Source: [Limnothrix rosea] IAM M-220 (lineage in GTDB: Bacteria; Cyanobacteriota; Cyanobacteriia; Cyanobacteriales; MRBY01). Taken from it: DNA of 58,746 nucleotides. Positions 7,544 through 17,381 of the stretch are shown here, in pieces. Numbering within the stretch: the stretch's first letter is position 1; every line of letters begins with the position of its first letter. Where the stretch lies: positions 1 through 58,746 of the forward strand of contig NZ_MRBY01000022.1 in the NCBI RefSeq assembly GCF_001904615.1. Direction: 5' to 3'. The notes under the pieces were generated by a model that worked only from the letters and a program-made list of their open reading frames with translations, did not search any database and was not told the DNA's origin. The position numbers and the translations under genes were made by a program.

Positions 7544-9552
7544 TAGTTAGAAATTTCAGTGCGATCGCCCAATAATTTTTTCCTCATCTTTTTGATTTGG
7601 TCGCGAATTAAAGCCGCTTGCTCGAACTCTAAGTTTTTGGCTGCATCCTTCATTTGTTCTTCCAGTTGATTAATCACCTCTGGCATCTTTTCGAGGGGAA
7701 CATCATTGATATGCTCTACAACTTGCTGAACTTCCTGCGCATTGAGGCGACGGGAGATATCAAGGAATGACAGAATTGGGTTTTGCTCTCGCTTGATGAT
7801 GGGTTGCGGCGTGATGTTGTGTTTTTTGTTGTAGGCCGTTTGAATCTTTCGACGACGCTCTGTTTCGGCGATCGCCCGCTCCATACTATCAGTGAGATTA
7901 TCAGCATAAAGAATAGCCTGACCCATAATATTACGCGCCGCCCGACCAATAGTTTGGATGAGAGACCGTTCCGATCTAAGAAAACCTTCTTTGTCCGCAT
8001 CCATAATCGCCACGAGGGAAACCTCCGGCAAATCAAGGCCTTCCCGCAATAGGTTGACACCGACTAGGACATCAAACTCACCATTCCGTAACGCCTGAAT
8101 AATTTCGATGCGCTCAATCGATTTAATCTCCGAGTGGAGATACTGCACCGCCACCCCCTGCTCACTAAAATAATCCGTTAAATCTTCCGCCATTCGCTTC
8201 GTGAGCGTTGTGATTAGCACCCGTTCATTTTTCTTCGTGCGTTTATGGATTTCGCCGAGGAGATCATCCACCTGACCATCCGTTGGCCGCACAAAAATCT
8301 CTGGGTCAAGCACTCCCGTAGGACGAATCACCTGCTGTACAACCCGCTCTTCCGATTGCTCAATTTCCCAAGCACTAGGCGTTGCCGACACAAACACACA
8401 TTGATTGACTTTTTCCCAAAATTCCTCAGATTTGAGAGGACGATTATCCGCAGCACTAGGCAATCGGAAACCATGGTTAATCAAAACCTTTTTGCGGGCT
8501 TGGTCACCGTTATACATGCCTCGAATTTGCGGCACAGTCACATGGGATTCATCGACGACCAGTAGCCAATCATCAGGAAAATAATCCACCAAACATTCCG
8601 GTGGAGAACCCGCTTCCCGACCGGCCAAATGCCGCGAGTAATTTTCCACACCATTGCAATAACCCACTTCCTGCAAAAGCTCTAAATCGTAGCTTGTACG
8701 TTGTTTTAAGCGTTGGGCTTCAAGGAGTTTGTTTTCCTTTTCCAGAAAAGTTAATTGGGACTCTAATTCACTTTTTATCTGTTCACAGGCAATTTCGAGC
8801 TGTTCTTGGGGGGTGACAAAGTGACGGGCGGGGTAAATATTCACCTGGGTCAAACTTTGGAGAATTTCACCAGTCACGGGATCAAGAAATCGAATGGACT
8901 CAATCTCATCACCAAAAAATTCGATACGAATTACCCGGTCTTCGTAGGCCGGCACAATTTCTAAAATATCGCCCTTCACTCGAAAATTACCGCGCATTAA
9001 TTCCGTATCGTTACGGCTATATTGCACCGTCACCAACTTCCGTAAAACTTCACGCTGGTCAACTTCTTCACCCACTTCGATTTTGATGGCTGCTTTTAAA
9101 TATTCTGCGGGCATCCCCAGACCGTAAATGCAGCTAATGGATGCGACGACAATTACATCTTTTCGTTCAAATAGCGATCGCGTGGCCGAGTGGCGCAACA
9201 TATCAATTTCATCGTTAATGGAAGCTGTTTTCTCGATATAGGTATCTGTAACGGGAATATAAGCTTCGGGCTGGTAATAGTCGTAATAACTGATGAAATA
9301 TTCAACGGCATTGTAAGGAAAAAATTGCCGCAGTTCGTTGCAAAGCTGTGCCGCAAGGGTCTTATTGTGAGCCAGCACCAAAGTCGGTTTCTCGATCTGG
9401 GCAATTACCGACGCCATCGTGAAGGTTTTACCCGTGCCTGTCGCACCGAGGAGGGTTTGAAATTTTGACTCGGATTGTAAAGATTCAACAAGTTCGGCGA
9501 TCGCCTGAGGTTGGTCGCCAGTGGGTTCAAACGGTGCATGCAGACGAAACAA
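7543..9552 (-). CDS. uvrB: UvrABC excinuclease subunit B
   Basis: A 669-residue nucleotide-excision-repair helicase-like ATPase that receives damaged DNA from UvrA and recruits UvrC. Motifs in order: Walker [18 protein letters not shown] (about residues 34-50), the beta-hairpin [12 protein letters not shown] (about 90-101), Walker [20 protein letters not shown], motif [16 protein letters not shown] and QTIGRAARN, and a C-terminal UVR domain ([20 protein letters not shown]) for UvrC contact. The length is normal. The stop codon TAA uses one base of the mobile element and two of its target duplication; the inferred ancestral stop is TAG in the same place. It is divergent from the gene at 9761. 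Confidence 0.96.
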   Translation of the reverse strand: MFRLHAPFEPTGDQPQAIAELVESLQSESKFQTLLGATGTGKTFTMASVIAQIEKPTLVLAHNKTLAAQLCNELRQFFPYNAVEYFISYYDYYQPEAYIPVTDTYIEKTASINDEIDMLRHSATRSLFERKDVIVVASISCIYGLGMPAEYLKAAIKIEVGEEVDQREVLRKLVTVQYSRNDTELMRGNFRVKGDILEIVPAYEDRVIRIEFFGDEIESIRFLDPVTGEILQSLTQVNIYPARHFVTPQEQLEIACEQIKSELESQLTFLEKENKLLEAQRLKQRTSYDLELLQEVGYCNGVENYSRHLAGREAGSPPECLVDYFPDDWLLVVDESHVTVPQIRGMYNGDQARKKVLINHGFRLPSAADNRPLKSEEFWEKVNQCVFVSATPSAWEIEQSEERVVQQVIRPTGVLDPEIFVRPTDGQVDDLLGEIHKRTKKNERVLITTLTKRMAEDLTDYFSEQGVAVQYLHSEIKSIERIEIIQALRNGEFDVLVGVNLLREGLDLPEVSLVAIMDADKEGFLRSERSLIQTIGRAARNIMGQAILYADNLTDSMERAIAETERRRKIQTAYNKKHNITPQPIIKREQNPILSFLDISRRLNAQEVQQVVEHINDVPLEKMPEVINQLEEQMKDAAKNLEFEQAALIRDQIKKMRKKLLGDRTEISN

Positions 9553-9760
9553 AGTTAACTCCCTCGATAGACATAACTTAAACTAATGAGATACTTTAGA
9601 AACAAAGTTGTGAATTAATAACAACTTCTGCATAAGATCAGCAAAGAATCTTTGTCCCATAATTTGGGATAATTAAAGTATCGCAAAAAAACTTTAATAC
9701 AGATATCCTACTCAAAACCTTGTTAGTAGGTGTTGGCTCAGCTAGATTAGGAGAGACCCA

Positions 9761-10135
9761 ATGACCACCGAAAATACATCTTCCAGCACGTCTAAGACGA
9801 CGAAAACGACAACCACTCGCAGCCGTAGCACCGCTAAAAAAGAGGAGAAAGAAGTAACAGCTCTTTCCATAAAAGAACCTGCTAAGCTCGGTTTGCCGAA
9901 CAATCGTCCCATCGAACCCAGTCACTTAAATATCACAAGTACCTACAGATCCATAGGTGCAGATCGTCCTGTCACATCCGGCACGATGGAGATTTCCAGC
10001 ACAATGACAATCTCCGGTAATCGTCCCATTATGGCAAGCCACCTCCATGTAAGCGAGACTTTTATTATGGGTAAGCGTCCCATCGCTCCCAATGAAACAC
10101 CTGATATGGCAGATTTGATTGGCTATCTCGATTAG
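9761..10135 (+). CDS. Small RPI-repeat protein, cyanobacterial, unknown function
   Basis: A 124-residue protein. Residues 1-35 are Thr/Ser/Lys-rich and disordered-looking. From about residue 46 there are 19-20 residue repeats, each opening with (N/D/K)RP(I/V): NRPIEPSHLNITSTYRSIGA, DRPVTSGTMEISSTMTISG, NRPIMASHLHVSETFIMG and a partial KRPIAPNE. The alternation of small polar and hydrophobic residues suggests a short beta-solenoid. The C-terminus is acidic (ADLIGYLD). A GGAGAGA ribosome-binding site lies about five bases before the ATG. I recall similar cyanobacterial proteins without a known role. No signal peptide is seen. Confidence 0.8.
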   Translation: MTTENTSSSTSKTTKTTTTRSRSTAKKEEKEVTALSIKEPAKLGLPNNRPIEPSHLNITSTYRSIGADRPVTSGTMEISSTMTISGNRPIMASHLHVSETFIMGKRPIAPNETPDMADLIGYLD

Positions 10136-10393
10136 TCACTCTTTTGTCGAGGGTATTGCTGGGTTTTTTGTTTTTTAGATCCGAGCATGAAGTTCAACGC
10201 ATATTTTTAAATAAATCCTTCGTTTACAGCGGGGGGTTTATTTTTTTTACGGTTCTCGAACATAAGACTTTGTTTGGCGACAACGGTCTGCTTTTGGTAA
10301 TGCGAAAAATCGACCAAGTCGCGAATTTTTGCAGCTTCATAGTTCAAGGGACTTTGGCCTTTTAGATTTAGTCTAGATTTGTTTTGCTAGGTA

Positions 10394-10575
10394 ACGCCAG
10401 TTTTGGAGAAGAATGTAGCCAAACTTCTTTAGAGAAAAGGAGACACGGGGAAGCAACGAAAATTAAATTTGCATTTTTTGAAAGCTAGGATGGTTTGAAT
10501 AGAAACATCTCCCGCTCTCTCGCTCTCTCATTCTCCGCGTCATACTTCCGAGTATTCTTAATGCAAAACTCATGT
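10394..10575 (-). mobile_element. MITE-like element, copy B (182 bp)
   Basis: Same element as 7349-7543 in the opposite orientation. It begins ACGCCAGTTTTGGAGAAGAA and ends GCAAAACTCATGT. Flanking hexamers TAGGTA (10388-10393) and TAGGCA (10576-10581) match at five of six positions, consistent with an aged target duplication. It is shorter than copy A because it has only one copy of the internal GGAGACACGG motif. No ORF. Confidence 0.8.
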
Positions 10576-10780
10576 TAGGCACAGTCAAAATCAATAAGTT
10601 TAGGACGATAAAGTCGGGGATTTGTGAAATTTTAGCGAAGTAAATGCAACCTTTTAAACCCCAAGGTTTTTGTACTAGTCTTGCGAGTCTTTGCTATACG
10701 TTATTGTCACTCTCCTCTGGGGCGATCGCCCTGTTGGATAAACATGAATGCCGTTTTTTCCCTCAATTTTCCCTCAATAG

Positions 10781-10807
10781 AAAAACAGGCATCTCGATAG
10801 ACACCTG
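10781..10807 (-). terminator. Rho-independent terminator of petC-petA
   Basis: Read on the minus strand, CAGGTGTCT-ATCG-AGATGCCTG forms a 9-bp stem (with two G-T pairs) and a 4-base loop, followed by five T. It lies about 55 bases after the petA stop. Confidence 0.8.
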
Positions 10808-10863
10808 CTTACACTTTTTGTAAATATGAAATTGCTTCGGCAAATTAAACTAAAGTTCGTAGT

Positions 10864-11841
10864 TTAAAAATCTAGTTGACCAGCAGCCTGTACGCGCTCA
10901 ACTTGCTTCTTCTTAAGAACTAAGAAGATTTGAGTCAACATAATACCAGCAACAAATGCCATGTAGCCATAAATACGTGCAGGGTTCTGGAGAACAACTT
11001 CAGTATCCTTCTGGCCAAAACCACCAACGTTAGGATTGTTGGTCAAAGGCTCACCAGCGGCGATCGCCTGACCTTCAGAAACGATAACTTCAGGGCCTGC
11101 AAGGACATTATCAACCACATCACCATCAGCCGTAGAAATAGTGACATTGTAACCACCAGCTTCATCTGCCACAATCTCGGAAATCGTACCAGTAGCGGAA
11201 GCCTTAAATTGGTTGTTGTTAGTAAGATTACCAGCAGGATAAAGCTGACCGCGACCACGGTTCGCACCGAGGTGTACAGCGTATTTACCGTAGTTGATAT
11301 CCTTATCAGTCTTCGGATCAGGAGATAATACCGGGAAAACAATCTCTTGATACTGATCACCGGGAAGCGGGCCAATAATGACTACATTCTCTTGGTCAGC
11401 TGTATAGGGCTGGAAATACAAACCAGCAGTTTTTTCTTTTAATTCTTCAGTTAAACGATCTTCAGGAGCAATCTTAAAACCATCGGGCAGCATCAAAACC
11501 GCACCAACATTTAAACCGCCTTTAGAACCATCGCCAAGAACCTGTTGGCTATCAAGATCGTAAGGGACTTTAACAACAGCTTCGAAAACCTGATCCGGTA
11601 ATACGGATTGGGGAATTTCAACTTCTGCTTCTTTCTGAGCAAGGTGACAGTTCGCGCAAACGATGCGACCAGTTGCTTCACGGGGAGTTTCAGGTGCAGT
11701 TTGCTGTGCCCAGAAAGGGTAAGCGGCTGCTGATTGGGGTAGTACTAAATCGCTGGCGATCAATAGACCGAAAGCAGCTACAACTACTAGAAGTGCAGTT
11801 TTGATCCGCTGCCCGATCGCCGTCATTTCGGAAATTTTCAT
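10864..11841 (-). CDS. petA: Cytochrome f (apocytochrome f)
   Basis: Subunit of the cytochrome b6f complex, which passes electrons from the Rieske centre to plastocyanin or cytochrome c6 in the thylakoid lumen. Starting at ATG 11841 gives 325 residues. A signal peptide with a hydrophobic core (ALLVVVAAFGLLIA) ends in SAAAYPFW, so the mature Tyr1 is the axial haem ligand. The c-type haem site is CANCH. The large and small lumenal domains follow, then one C-terminal transmembrane helix (GYMAFVAGIMLTQIFLVL) and a basic stromal tail. A longer reading from TTG 11892 adds 17 residues with no family support. It lies 55 bases behind petC, as in the usual petCA operon. Confidence 0.97.
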   Translation of the reverse strand: MKISEMTAIGQRIKTALLVVVAAFGLLIASDLVLPQSAAAYPFWAQQTAPETPREATGRIVCANCHLAQKEAEVEIPQSVLPDQVFEAVVKVPYDLDSQQVLGDGSKGGLNVGAVLMLPDGFKIAPEDRLTEELKEKTAGLYFQPYTADQENVVIIGPLPGDQYQEIVFPVLSPDPKTDKDINYGKYAVHLGANRGRGQLYPAGNLTNNNQFKASATGTISEIVADEAGGYNVTISTADGDVVDNVLAGPEVIVSEGQAIAAGEPLTNNPNVGGFGQKDTEVVLQNPARIYGYMAFVAGIMLTQIFLVLKKKQVERVQAAGQLDF

Positions 11842-11896
11842 CGTGAGTTTTTGCAAGGGATTTATCTTATGGATGAACCGAGATGGGGTCAAAAAA

Positions 11897-12439
11897 TTAT
11901 GCCCACCAAGGATCTTCTTCGGTACGGAAATCAGTCTCTGTCCAGTCAGTAAAGGAGACTTTATCGTCTTCCGTTACATCAGCATGAACAAGGGCAAGGG
12001 ATAACGGTGCAGGACCACGGACAACTTTACCCGCTTCGTCATACTGGGAGCCGTGGCAAGGACACATAAATTTGTTTTCAGCCGCGTTCCAAGGAACAAC
12101 GCAGCCTAAGTGGGTACAAATTGCATTCACACCGTAACTTGCAATCGCGCCGTCGCCTTCGATCACAATATAAGTGGGGTCGCCTTTCAGTCCCTGGGCA
12201 AGGGAGCGATCGCCTGCAGTATGGGTTGTGAGATACTCACTAACAACAATGTCATTACCTAGAGCATCCTTGGCAATGACACCGCCGCCATCACCACCAC
12301 TGGAGGCAGGAATAAAATATTTAATAACAGGATAAAGTCCGCCAAGGGCAGTTCCCGCCGCAGTACCTACCCAAAGGAGGTTTAAAAAATTGCGGCGACC
12401 TAAATCTGGCACATCGGAGGAACCGGATAGCTGAGTCAT
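11897..12439 (-). CDS. petC: Cytochrome b6f Rieske iron-sulfur protein
   Basis: A 180-residue Rieske protein that accepts electrons from plastoquinol and hands them to cytochrome f. A short N-terminus with [21 protein letters not shown] shows the twin-arginine-like pair and single membrane anchor (about residues 14-36), followed by a Gly-rich hinge (SSGGDGGG). The [2Fe-2S] ligands are in [10 protein letters not shown] and CPCHGSQYD. It is first in the petC-petA operon and faces away from the DUF3067 gene; the 225-base divergent gap should contain promoters for both. Confidence 0.97.
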   Translation of the reverse strand: MTQLSGSSDVPDLGRRNFLNLLWVGTAAGTALGGLYPVIKYFIPASSGGDGGGVIAKDALGNDIVVSEYLTTHTAGDRSLAQGLKGDPTYIVIEGDGAIASYGVNAICTHLGCVVPWNAAENKFMCPCHGSQYDEAGKVVRGPAPLSLALVHADVTEDDKVSFTDWTETDFRTEEDPWWA

Positions 12440-12664
12440 AATTCGGAGCCTATTTGTATAGTTTTGTAAACGTTTCTACAATACTTCTTATGAAGAATAT
12501 CATCTATGAAGACAAGCACAGCAGCAGTATTCAAATGGTCTAGCCGATTTGATGTTGCCGTGAACCTTAAGGAAGGTTAACAAATTTCTTTACTTAAATT
12601 ATGACAGATCTAGGCTACTGGTGAGCGTACTAACAGTGTGCCTAAGACGGAACTTGGAGACAGT

Positions 12665-12976
12665 ATGACGGGTAGTGAGCTACGGGAGATTGTTTGGCGT
12701 AAATGGGGACGTTCTTTTGATGTCCAGCTACGGCAGATTAAGGGGGATTGGTATCTACAGGTAATGTGGAAATATTTAGAGCAGGTTTCTTTTCCCCTAT
12801 CGGAGCAAGAGTATGAGGCTCATCTCCAGGCGATCGCCAACTATTTAGGGGAATGGGGCGTTGCAGAACAGGTTGCCACTTTCCTCGAGCAAACCAAAGA
12901 GCAACCGCGCATCGGTAAGGCCGTCAGTGTGCGCTTAGAACTAGGAGCGAGGGCTTCGGAATGGACGCTCGACTAA
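12665..12976 (+). CDS. DUF3067 family protein
   Basis: A 103-residue cyanobacterial/plastid protein of the DUF3067 family. Landmarks are MTGSELREIVWRKWGRSFDV at the N-terminus, DWYLQVMWKYLEQVSFPLSE in the middle and GKAVSVRLELGARASEW near the end. I chose ATG 12665 over GTG 12638 because GGAGA lies about five bases upstream and the family normally begins at MTG. Its last 16 bases overlap the next gene, suggesting coupling. The function is unknown; its position divergent from petCA is only circumstantial. Confidence 0.85.
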   Translation: MTGSELREIVWRKWGRSFDVQLRQIKGDWYLQVMWKYLEQVSFPLSEQEYEAHLQAIANYLGEWGVAEQVATFLEQTKEQPRIGKAVSVRLELGARASEWTLD

Positions 12977-13506
12977 TAAAAGCTTTTTTGCCCATGGTTG
13001 CGATCAGTCTCATCTGGCAAACAGGGGCGATCGCCGAAACCCTGTTCCCAGTGATTCAAGGATGGACATTTAGCCAACAGGAACAAAGCTTAGCTTTTCA
13101 GACCCATGCCGGAGCGCAACCAAGCTTTTTTGTATTACGAGAACCGAGCCGCATTGTTGTTGATGTGCAAGGTGCAAGCTGGGAAAAAGGCACTGTCACT
13201 CAGCCATTCCGCGGCAAAATTAGCCAAATCCGAGTAGCCGAATTTACAGAGGGCGTGACACGTTTTGTTTTAGAAACATCAAACCCCAACACAGTTATTA
13301 ATACCACGACCCTTAAGTTGCGCTCCTTTCCGACCGATGACGGAGATACCCTCTGGCAACTAAGCCTCGGCAACACCAGCAATGCGAACGCTCTAAATAG
13401 TACGACGAACCATCATCAAAACTTCCCACCAGCGTTATTGCCCCCTGTGATTCGCGGTTCTGTGACGGTTCCCTCACCACCAATTCCTGACAATTTACGG
13501 AAATGA
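12961..13506 (+). CDS. AMIN-domain periplasmic protein
   Basis: A 181-residue secreted protein. An N-terminal signal (LIKAFLPMVAISLIWQTGAIA, cleavage near residue 25) is followed by an AMIN domain (about residues 35-130): SFFVLREPSRIVVDVQGASW, then ISQIRVAEFTEGVTRFVLET. AMIN domains bind peptidoglycan or target proteins to the envelope, as in AmiC and PilQ. The tail is Asn/Pro-rich and there is no amidase domain, so the protein is a stand-alone targeting module. It overlaps the DUF3067 gene by 16 bases. Confidence 0.8.
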   Translation: MDARLIKAFLPMVAISLIWQTGAIAETLFPVIQGWTFSQQEQSLAFQTHAGAQPSFFVLREPSRIVVDVQGASWEKGTVTQPFRGKISQIRVAEFTEGVTRFVLETSNPNTVINTTTLKLRSFPTDDGDTLWQLSLGNTSNANALNSTTNHHQNFPPALLPPVIRGSVTVPSPPIPDNLRK

Positions 13507-13759
13507 CCTCAGTGGGGTGAAGACAGTAGCAAGATTTTCTGTGGCGATCGCCCCCTAACTAAACAAGCGCATTAGAAAAATAAACTTTTCTAACAACTTA
13601 GTTAAGATATAGAAGGACAAATGAATTAGCGTTTTTTACGCAATATTGCTTGTCTTGGGTGTTATCGCTACGGGAAAACTGACGCTATATTTGGCATCTT
13701 TTCTAGTCAAATTCATTATTTCATCACTCGAAATAGTGGATTTTTGTCACGAGGCATCC

Positions 13760-15469
13760 ATGACCGAGCTGCAACTCCGCGTACAAACCGAAGGCAATCC
13801 AGAAGAAATACTCGACCTTGACCAACATGAGATCGTGATTGGCCGTTTGCCAGAATGTACTCTTACCCTGGCTCTCACCCAAGTCTCCCGCTACCATACC
13901 CGCCTACAACGAAGAAATGACCAATGGTATGTCGAGGATCTGAAAAGCACCAATGGCACCTTTCTCAATGAACAACGCCTGCGGGATGTGCAACTCCTCA
14001 AACATGGCGATATTTTACGCATCGGCAAAACATCAATACTTGTAGTCTTAACAACACCAGAAACAGAAACCAATACACAGCTAAATTACCGCCTCACGAA
14101 TCCCATACTCCCCGACGACGTAGAAAACACAGATGTTCGCACGATTCTTCGCAATGCAGAAGAACTCAAAGAACAGTGGATTCAAGGGGAAGAAAATAGT
14201 ACCGACGAAGCTCAGTCGAAAACGGTGATCGCCCGCCTTAAGGATCTCGTTGAAATTGCCCAAAAACTGAGTTCTGCCGAATCAATAGAAGGGATTTTTA
14301 GCCTGATTCGCGATGTGGTTTTTCGAGAATTGCCGACTTTAGAACGGATGGCGCTACTGACCGATACCCATGGCACAGGCAAATTAGAACTGCTCAATGC
14401 CTCCGCCCGCAACTTTCCCGACGATCACCCCATTGTGCGCAATAGCTCTTGGATTAGTAAATCCATTTGCCAAAAGGTCTTCCAAGAAAAAGTCGCTTTA
14501 AAGTCCGTTGATGCCCAAAGCGATTCTCGTTTTCAAGGGGAAGACAGTATCCTCGCCAAGGGGATTCGGGGCGTTTTAGCGGTTCCTCTCTGGGATAAAA
14601 GCGAAGTGGTGGGGGTTCTCTACGGTGATGCTCACCTGCGTCTAGAGGACTCAGAACCGATCGCCGACGATGATTTAAGTTTCTTTTCGACTATCGGTAA
14701 TTTGGTGGCAGCCAGTGTCCAACGGTGGCTGCTTAGTCGCCAATTGCAAGAGCAAGCTCATATTCGTCAAAAGCTGGAGCGTTACCACTCACCGGGTGTG
14801 GTGCAGCAGCTCATTTCCGTTGGGGCGCTCGATAATGGGCGACTCCCTCCAAAGGAAGCTGAAATTAGTATTTTATTTGCAGATATTGTGGGTTTCACCT
14901 CGATGTCAGAAGCCCTAACGCCCAGTGAAATTGCAGAGCTACTCAATATCTTTTTTGAAGAAATGCTGCAATCGGTCTTTGAGCAAGGGGGAACCCTCGA
15001 CAAGTTTATTGGGGACTGCATTATGGCGTTTTTTGGTGCGCCGGAACCCCAAGAGGATCACGGAGAACGGGCGATCGCCGCGGCTTTAGGCATGTTAAAT
15101 CGTCTCGATAAGCTCAATGCCCAGGGCAAATGGAGTAAGCCCATCCAGCTACGCATCGCCGTCAATAGCGGTAAAGCCTTCGTCGGTGATGTGGGGAGTT
15201 CCCAACGCTTGGACTACACCGTTCTTGGAGCCACCGTTAACCTTGCCTCCCGCATCGAATCCATTTGTCCGCCGGGCGAATGCGTCATCAGCGACCCAAC
15301 CCATGACCTAATTACGCCCAATTACCAAAAACTTTTTTCTCCCATGGGAGAAGGGCGCTTTAAAGGTATTGATCGTCCCATTAAGGTTTATCGCACCTAT
15401 CGCCACCAAGCCCGCCAGCATTTGATGAATAAAAAAACAGAGGCGGTGAAATCTAAACAGTCAACTTAA
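13760..15469 (+). CDS. Class III adenylate cyclase with FHA and GAF domains
   Basis: A 569-residue signalling enzyme predicted to make cAMP. The FHA domain (about residues 5-96) has VIGRLPEC, SRYHTRL and STNGTF, the phosphothreonine-binding residues. A GAF domain follows (about 155-325). The cyclase domain (about 366-530) has FADIVGF with metal ligand Asp375, LDKFIGDCIMAFFG with Lys415 and Asp419, RLDYTVLG with Asp485, and VNLASR with the transition-state Asn/Arg. The Lys/Asp pair indicates ATP rather than GTP. ATG 13760 has GAGG just upstream and begins the FHA domain; the longer frame from 13646 adds unsupported residues. It converges on ispD with a seven-base gap. Confidence 0.88.
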   Translation: MTELQLRVQTEGNPEEILDLDQHEIVIGRLPECTLTLALTQVSRYHTRLQRRNDQWYVEDLKSTNGTFLNEQRLRDVQLLKHGDILRIGKTSILVVLTTPETETNTQLNYRLTNPILPDDVENTDVRTILRNAEELKEQWIQGEENSTDEAQSKTVIARLKDLVEIAQKLSSAESIEGIFSLIRDVVFRELPTLERMALLTDTHGTGKLELLNASARNFPDDHPIVRNSSWISKSICQKVFQEKVALKSVDAQSDSRFQGEDSILAKGIRGVLAVPLWDKSEVVGVLYGDAHLRLEDSEPIADDDLSFFSTIGNLVAASVQRWLLSRQLQEQAHIRQKLERYHSPGVVQQLISVGALDNGRLPPKEAEISILFADIVGFTSMSEALTPSEIAELLNIFFEEMLQSVFEQGGTLDKFIGDCIMAFFGAPEPQEDHGERAIAAALGMLNRLDKLNAQGKWSKPIQLRIAVNSGKAFVGDVGSSQRLDYTVLGATVNLASRIESICPPGECVISDPTHDLITPNYQKLFSPMGEGRFKGIDRPIKVYRTYRHQARQHLMNKKTEAVKSKQST

Positions 15470-15476
15470 AATTTAA

Positions 15477-16160
15477 TTAACCGAATCGCCGCTGGAGAAT
15501 AAATTCGGCGATCGCCAAATCCACAGGCGTTGTAATTTTGAGGTTGGTTTCTTCCCCTTCCACAATTTTGACAGGTAAACCACATCGTTCAAACAATGCC
15601 GCATCGTCCGTCACTTCCCAGCCTAGAGCTTTACCCTTGTCATGACTGTCCTTAAGGCGTTTTACCGCAAAACCTTGGGGCGTTTGAGCCGCCCATAGCT
15701 TAGAACGATCCGGCGTTTCTTTGATAATCCCCGCATCACCAACGACCTTAATCGTGTCTTTGACTGGCACTGCCGCAATTAAACCCTCGCAAGTTGCCAG
15801 CGCAGCAGCACAACGATCAAACAGCTCAGATGTGGCCAAGCACCTTGCTCCATCATGGATTAAGACCGCCTCTGCCTCGGTTGGTAAAGCTTGAAGACCG
15901 TTGTAAACCGATGCTTGGCGCGTTGCTCCCCCTTGAATCAACATCACAGGCTTGGTGAGATTAAGTTGAGCCAGCATCTCTTTAAAGTCAGGAAAATCAA
16001 TAGGTTGTCCGATAATGCCAATCCAAGCAATCGATTTTGCTGCCTCTGCCGCCTTTAATGTCCAAGCAAAAAGCGGTTCACCTCGGAGCGTTAGGAGTAA
16101 TTTGTTGCGATCGCCTCCCATCCGTTTTCCGACACCCGCCGCCGGAAGTAATAAATACAT
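15477..16160 (-). CDS. ispD: 2-C-methyl-D-erythritol 4-phosphate cytidylyltransferase
   Basis: A 227-residue enzyme of the MEP isoprenoid pathway that joins CTP and MEP. The N-terminal CTP-binding loop LLPAAGVGKRMGGDRNKLLL (about residues 3-22) carries the Arg and Lys of the active site. ILIHDGARC-type residues appear as VLIHDGARCL (about 100-109), VKDTIKVV carries the MEP-contacting segment, and TPQGF and VTDDAALFE are family signatures. ATG 16160. It is divergent from the GT9 gene. ispF of the same pathway lies at 21853. Confidence 0.95.
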   Translation of the reverse strand: MYLLLPAAGVGKRMGGDRNKLLLTLRGEPLFAWTLKAAEAAKSIAWIGIIGQPIDFPDFKEMLAQLNLTKPVMLIQGGATRQASVYNGLQALPTEAEAVLIHDGARCLATSELFDRCAAALATCEGLIAAVPVKDTIKVVGDAGIIKETPDRSKLWAAQTPQGFAVKRLKDSHDKGKALGWEVTDDAALFERCGLPVKIVEGEETNLKITTPVDLAIAEFILQRRFG

Positions 16161-16252
16161 AATCGATACTTTTCCTAAGTTACTAAACGTTTCAGCCTAT
16201 TCTCTTCTAAAATGAGGCTGGATAAGTAAATTCAAGCAAATTGCTCTCAACG

Positions 16253-17209
16253 ATGCGAATATTAGCCCTTGTTCCCGGAGGAGTCGGCGACCAAATCCTC
16301 TTTTTCCCTACCCTCGCAGATCTCAAAGATCAGTATCCCGAAGCGATGGTGGATGTTTTGGTTGAACCTCGTGCCAAAGCGGCTTACCGTGTTTGTCCCA
16401 CTGTCCATGAAGTTTTGACCTTTGACTTCAAGGATCGCAATGGTCCCGCCGACTACCTCAACATACTCGGTACGATCCGCGATCGCGAATATGAGATTGC
16501 AATCACGTTTGGTCAAAGCTGGATCGTGAGCTTACTGTTATGGCTCAATGGCATTCCAACGCGCATTGGCTATAAAACTGAGACATCTTGGTTTATTTCC
16601 AATAATGCTCCCCTGAACGAGGATCAGTACAAAGCAAATACCTATCATGATCTCCTCAAGGGTCTAGACATTGACAAGCCCTGTGGCGCACCAAAAATTA
16701 ATGTTCCCAATTCTGATATCCAATGGGCAGAAGCAGAGCAAAAACGCCTCAGCATTAATGATGGCTATGTGCTTATTCATGCCGGCGCAAGTAGAGTGTC
16801 CCAAAGTCAAGGGATCCGTAAGCTCTATCCCATTGAAAAATGGCAAGAGATCATCGCTGATATTCAAGGAAAACAACCCAATTTACCCATCGTCCTTCTC
16901 CATGGGCCAGAAGATTATGATTGGGTTACTCAACTCGTCGAACTCTTTCCTGATCTGAGGGTGACATTACCTGAAGATGTGGGCAAGTCAGCGGCAATGA
17001 TCGCTGGTGCAAATTTGGTGGTTTGTACGGATAGTGCGCCAATGCACCTAGCTGTCGCTGTTGGCACTTACACGGTAGCGTTATTTGGCCCCACAAAAAT
17101 GGAGCGGCTTTTGCCTCCGCAAACGGACAAGTTTATTGGTATTCAATCTCCTACTGGACGTATTGAAGATATTAAACCGACTGAGGTTCTCGCTAAGATT
17201 TGGCGGTAA
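16253..17209 (+). CDS. Glycosyltransferase family 9 (heptosyltransferase-like)
   Basis: A 318-residue GT-B protein of the ADP-heptose:LPS heptosyltransferase family. It shows MRILALVPGGVGDQILFFPTL at the N-terminus with the catalytic-base Asp in GVGDQ, YVLIHAGASRVSQ in the middle (shorter loop than enteric WaaC) and CTDSAPMHLAVAVGTYTVALF, the nucleotide-sugar binding signature. I took ATG 16253; a TTG at 16241 is also in frame. Cyanobacterial LPS usually lacks heptose, so the true donor is open. It converges on mnmE. Confidence 0.85.
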   Translation: MRILALVPGGVGDQILFFPTLADLKDQYPEAMVDVLVEPRAKAAYRVCPTVHEVLTFDFKDRNGPADYLNILGTIRDREYEIAITFGQSWIVSLLLWLNGIPTRIGYKTETSWFISNNAPLNEDQYKANTYHDLLKGLDIDKPCGAPKINVPNSDIQWAEAEQKRLSINDGYVLIHAGASRVSQSQGIRKLYPIEKWQEIIADIQGKQPNLPIVLLHGPEDYDWVTQLVELFPDLRVTLPEDVGKSAAMIAGANLVVCTDSAPMHLAVAVGTYTVALFGPTKMERLLPPQTDKFIGIQSPTGRIEDIKPTEVLAKIWR

Positions 17210-17381
17210 CTTTTCGCGCTTTTTCCGTTGGGGCGATCGCTTCTTGGCAATATTTGCTGGGTTTGGATAGCGTTGTTTGGTTTCTACAAAAAACCGAGGC
17301 GATCGCCCCCTATTCTGGCATGAGCCAAGGCGCGCCATGACTCATCAAAGGCGATGGGACTTAAGCCGTAGTTGACAGCAT

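Larger units (their letters stand above)
10136..10863. other. 728-base intergenic region without a recognisable gene
   Basis: It holds mobile-element copy B (10394-10575), a perfect 11-base tandem repeat TTTTCCCTCAA at 10756-10766 and 10767-10777, and the petA terminator (10781-10807). The open frame at 10144-10365 has no convincing coding character. Nothing else is seen. Confidence 0.6.

Noticed and set aside
10144-10365. 73-codon open frame after the RPI-repeat gene
   Set aside because: No ribosome-binding site, unnatural composition, and no conserved motif; probably spacer.
11842-11892. Longer reading of petA from TTG 11892
   Set aside because: Adds 17 residues absent from cytochrome f precursors; the ATG at 11841 gives a normal signal peptide.
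13646-13759. Longer N-terminus for the FHA-GAF cyclase
   Set aside because: The extra 38 residues are hydrophobic but precede an FHA domain that begins cleanly at ATG 13760 with a GAGG site; a membrane anchor is possible but not favoured.
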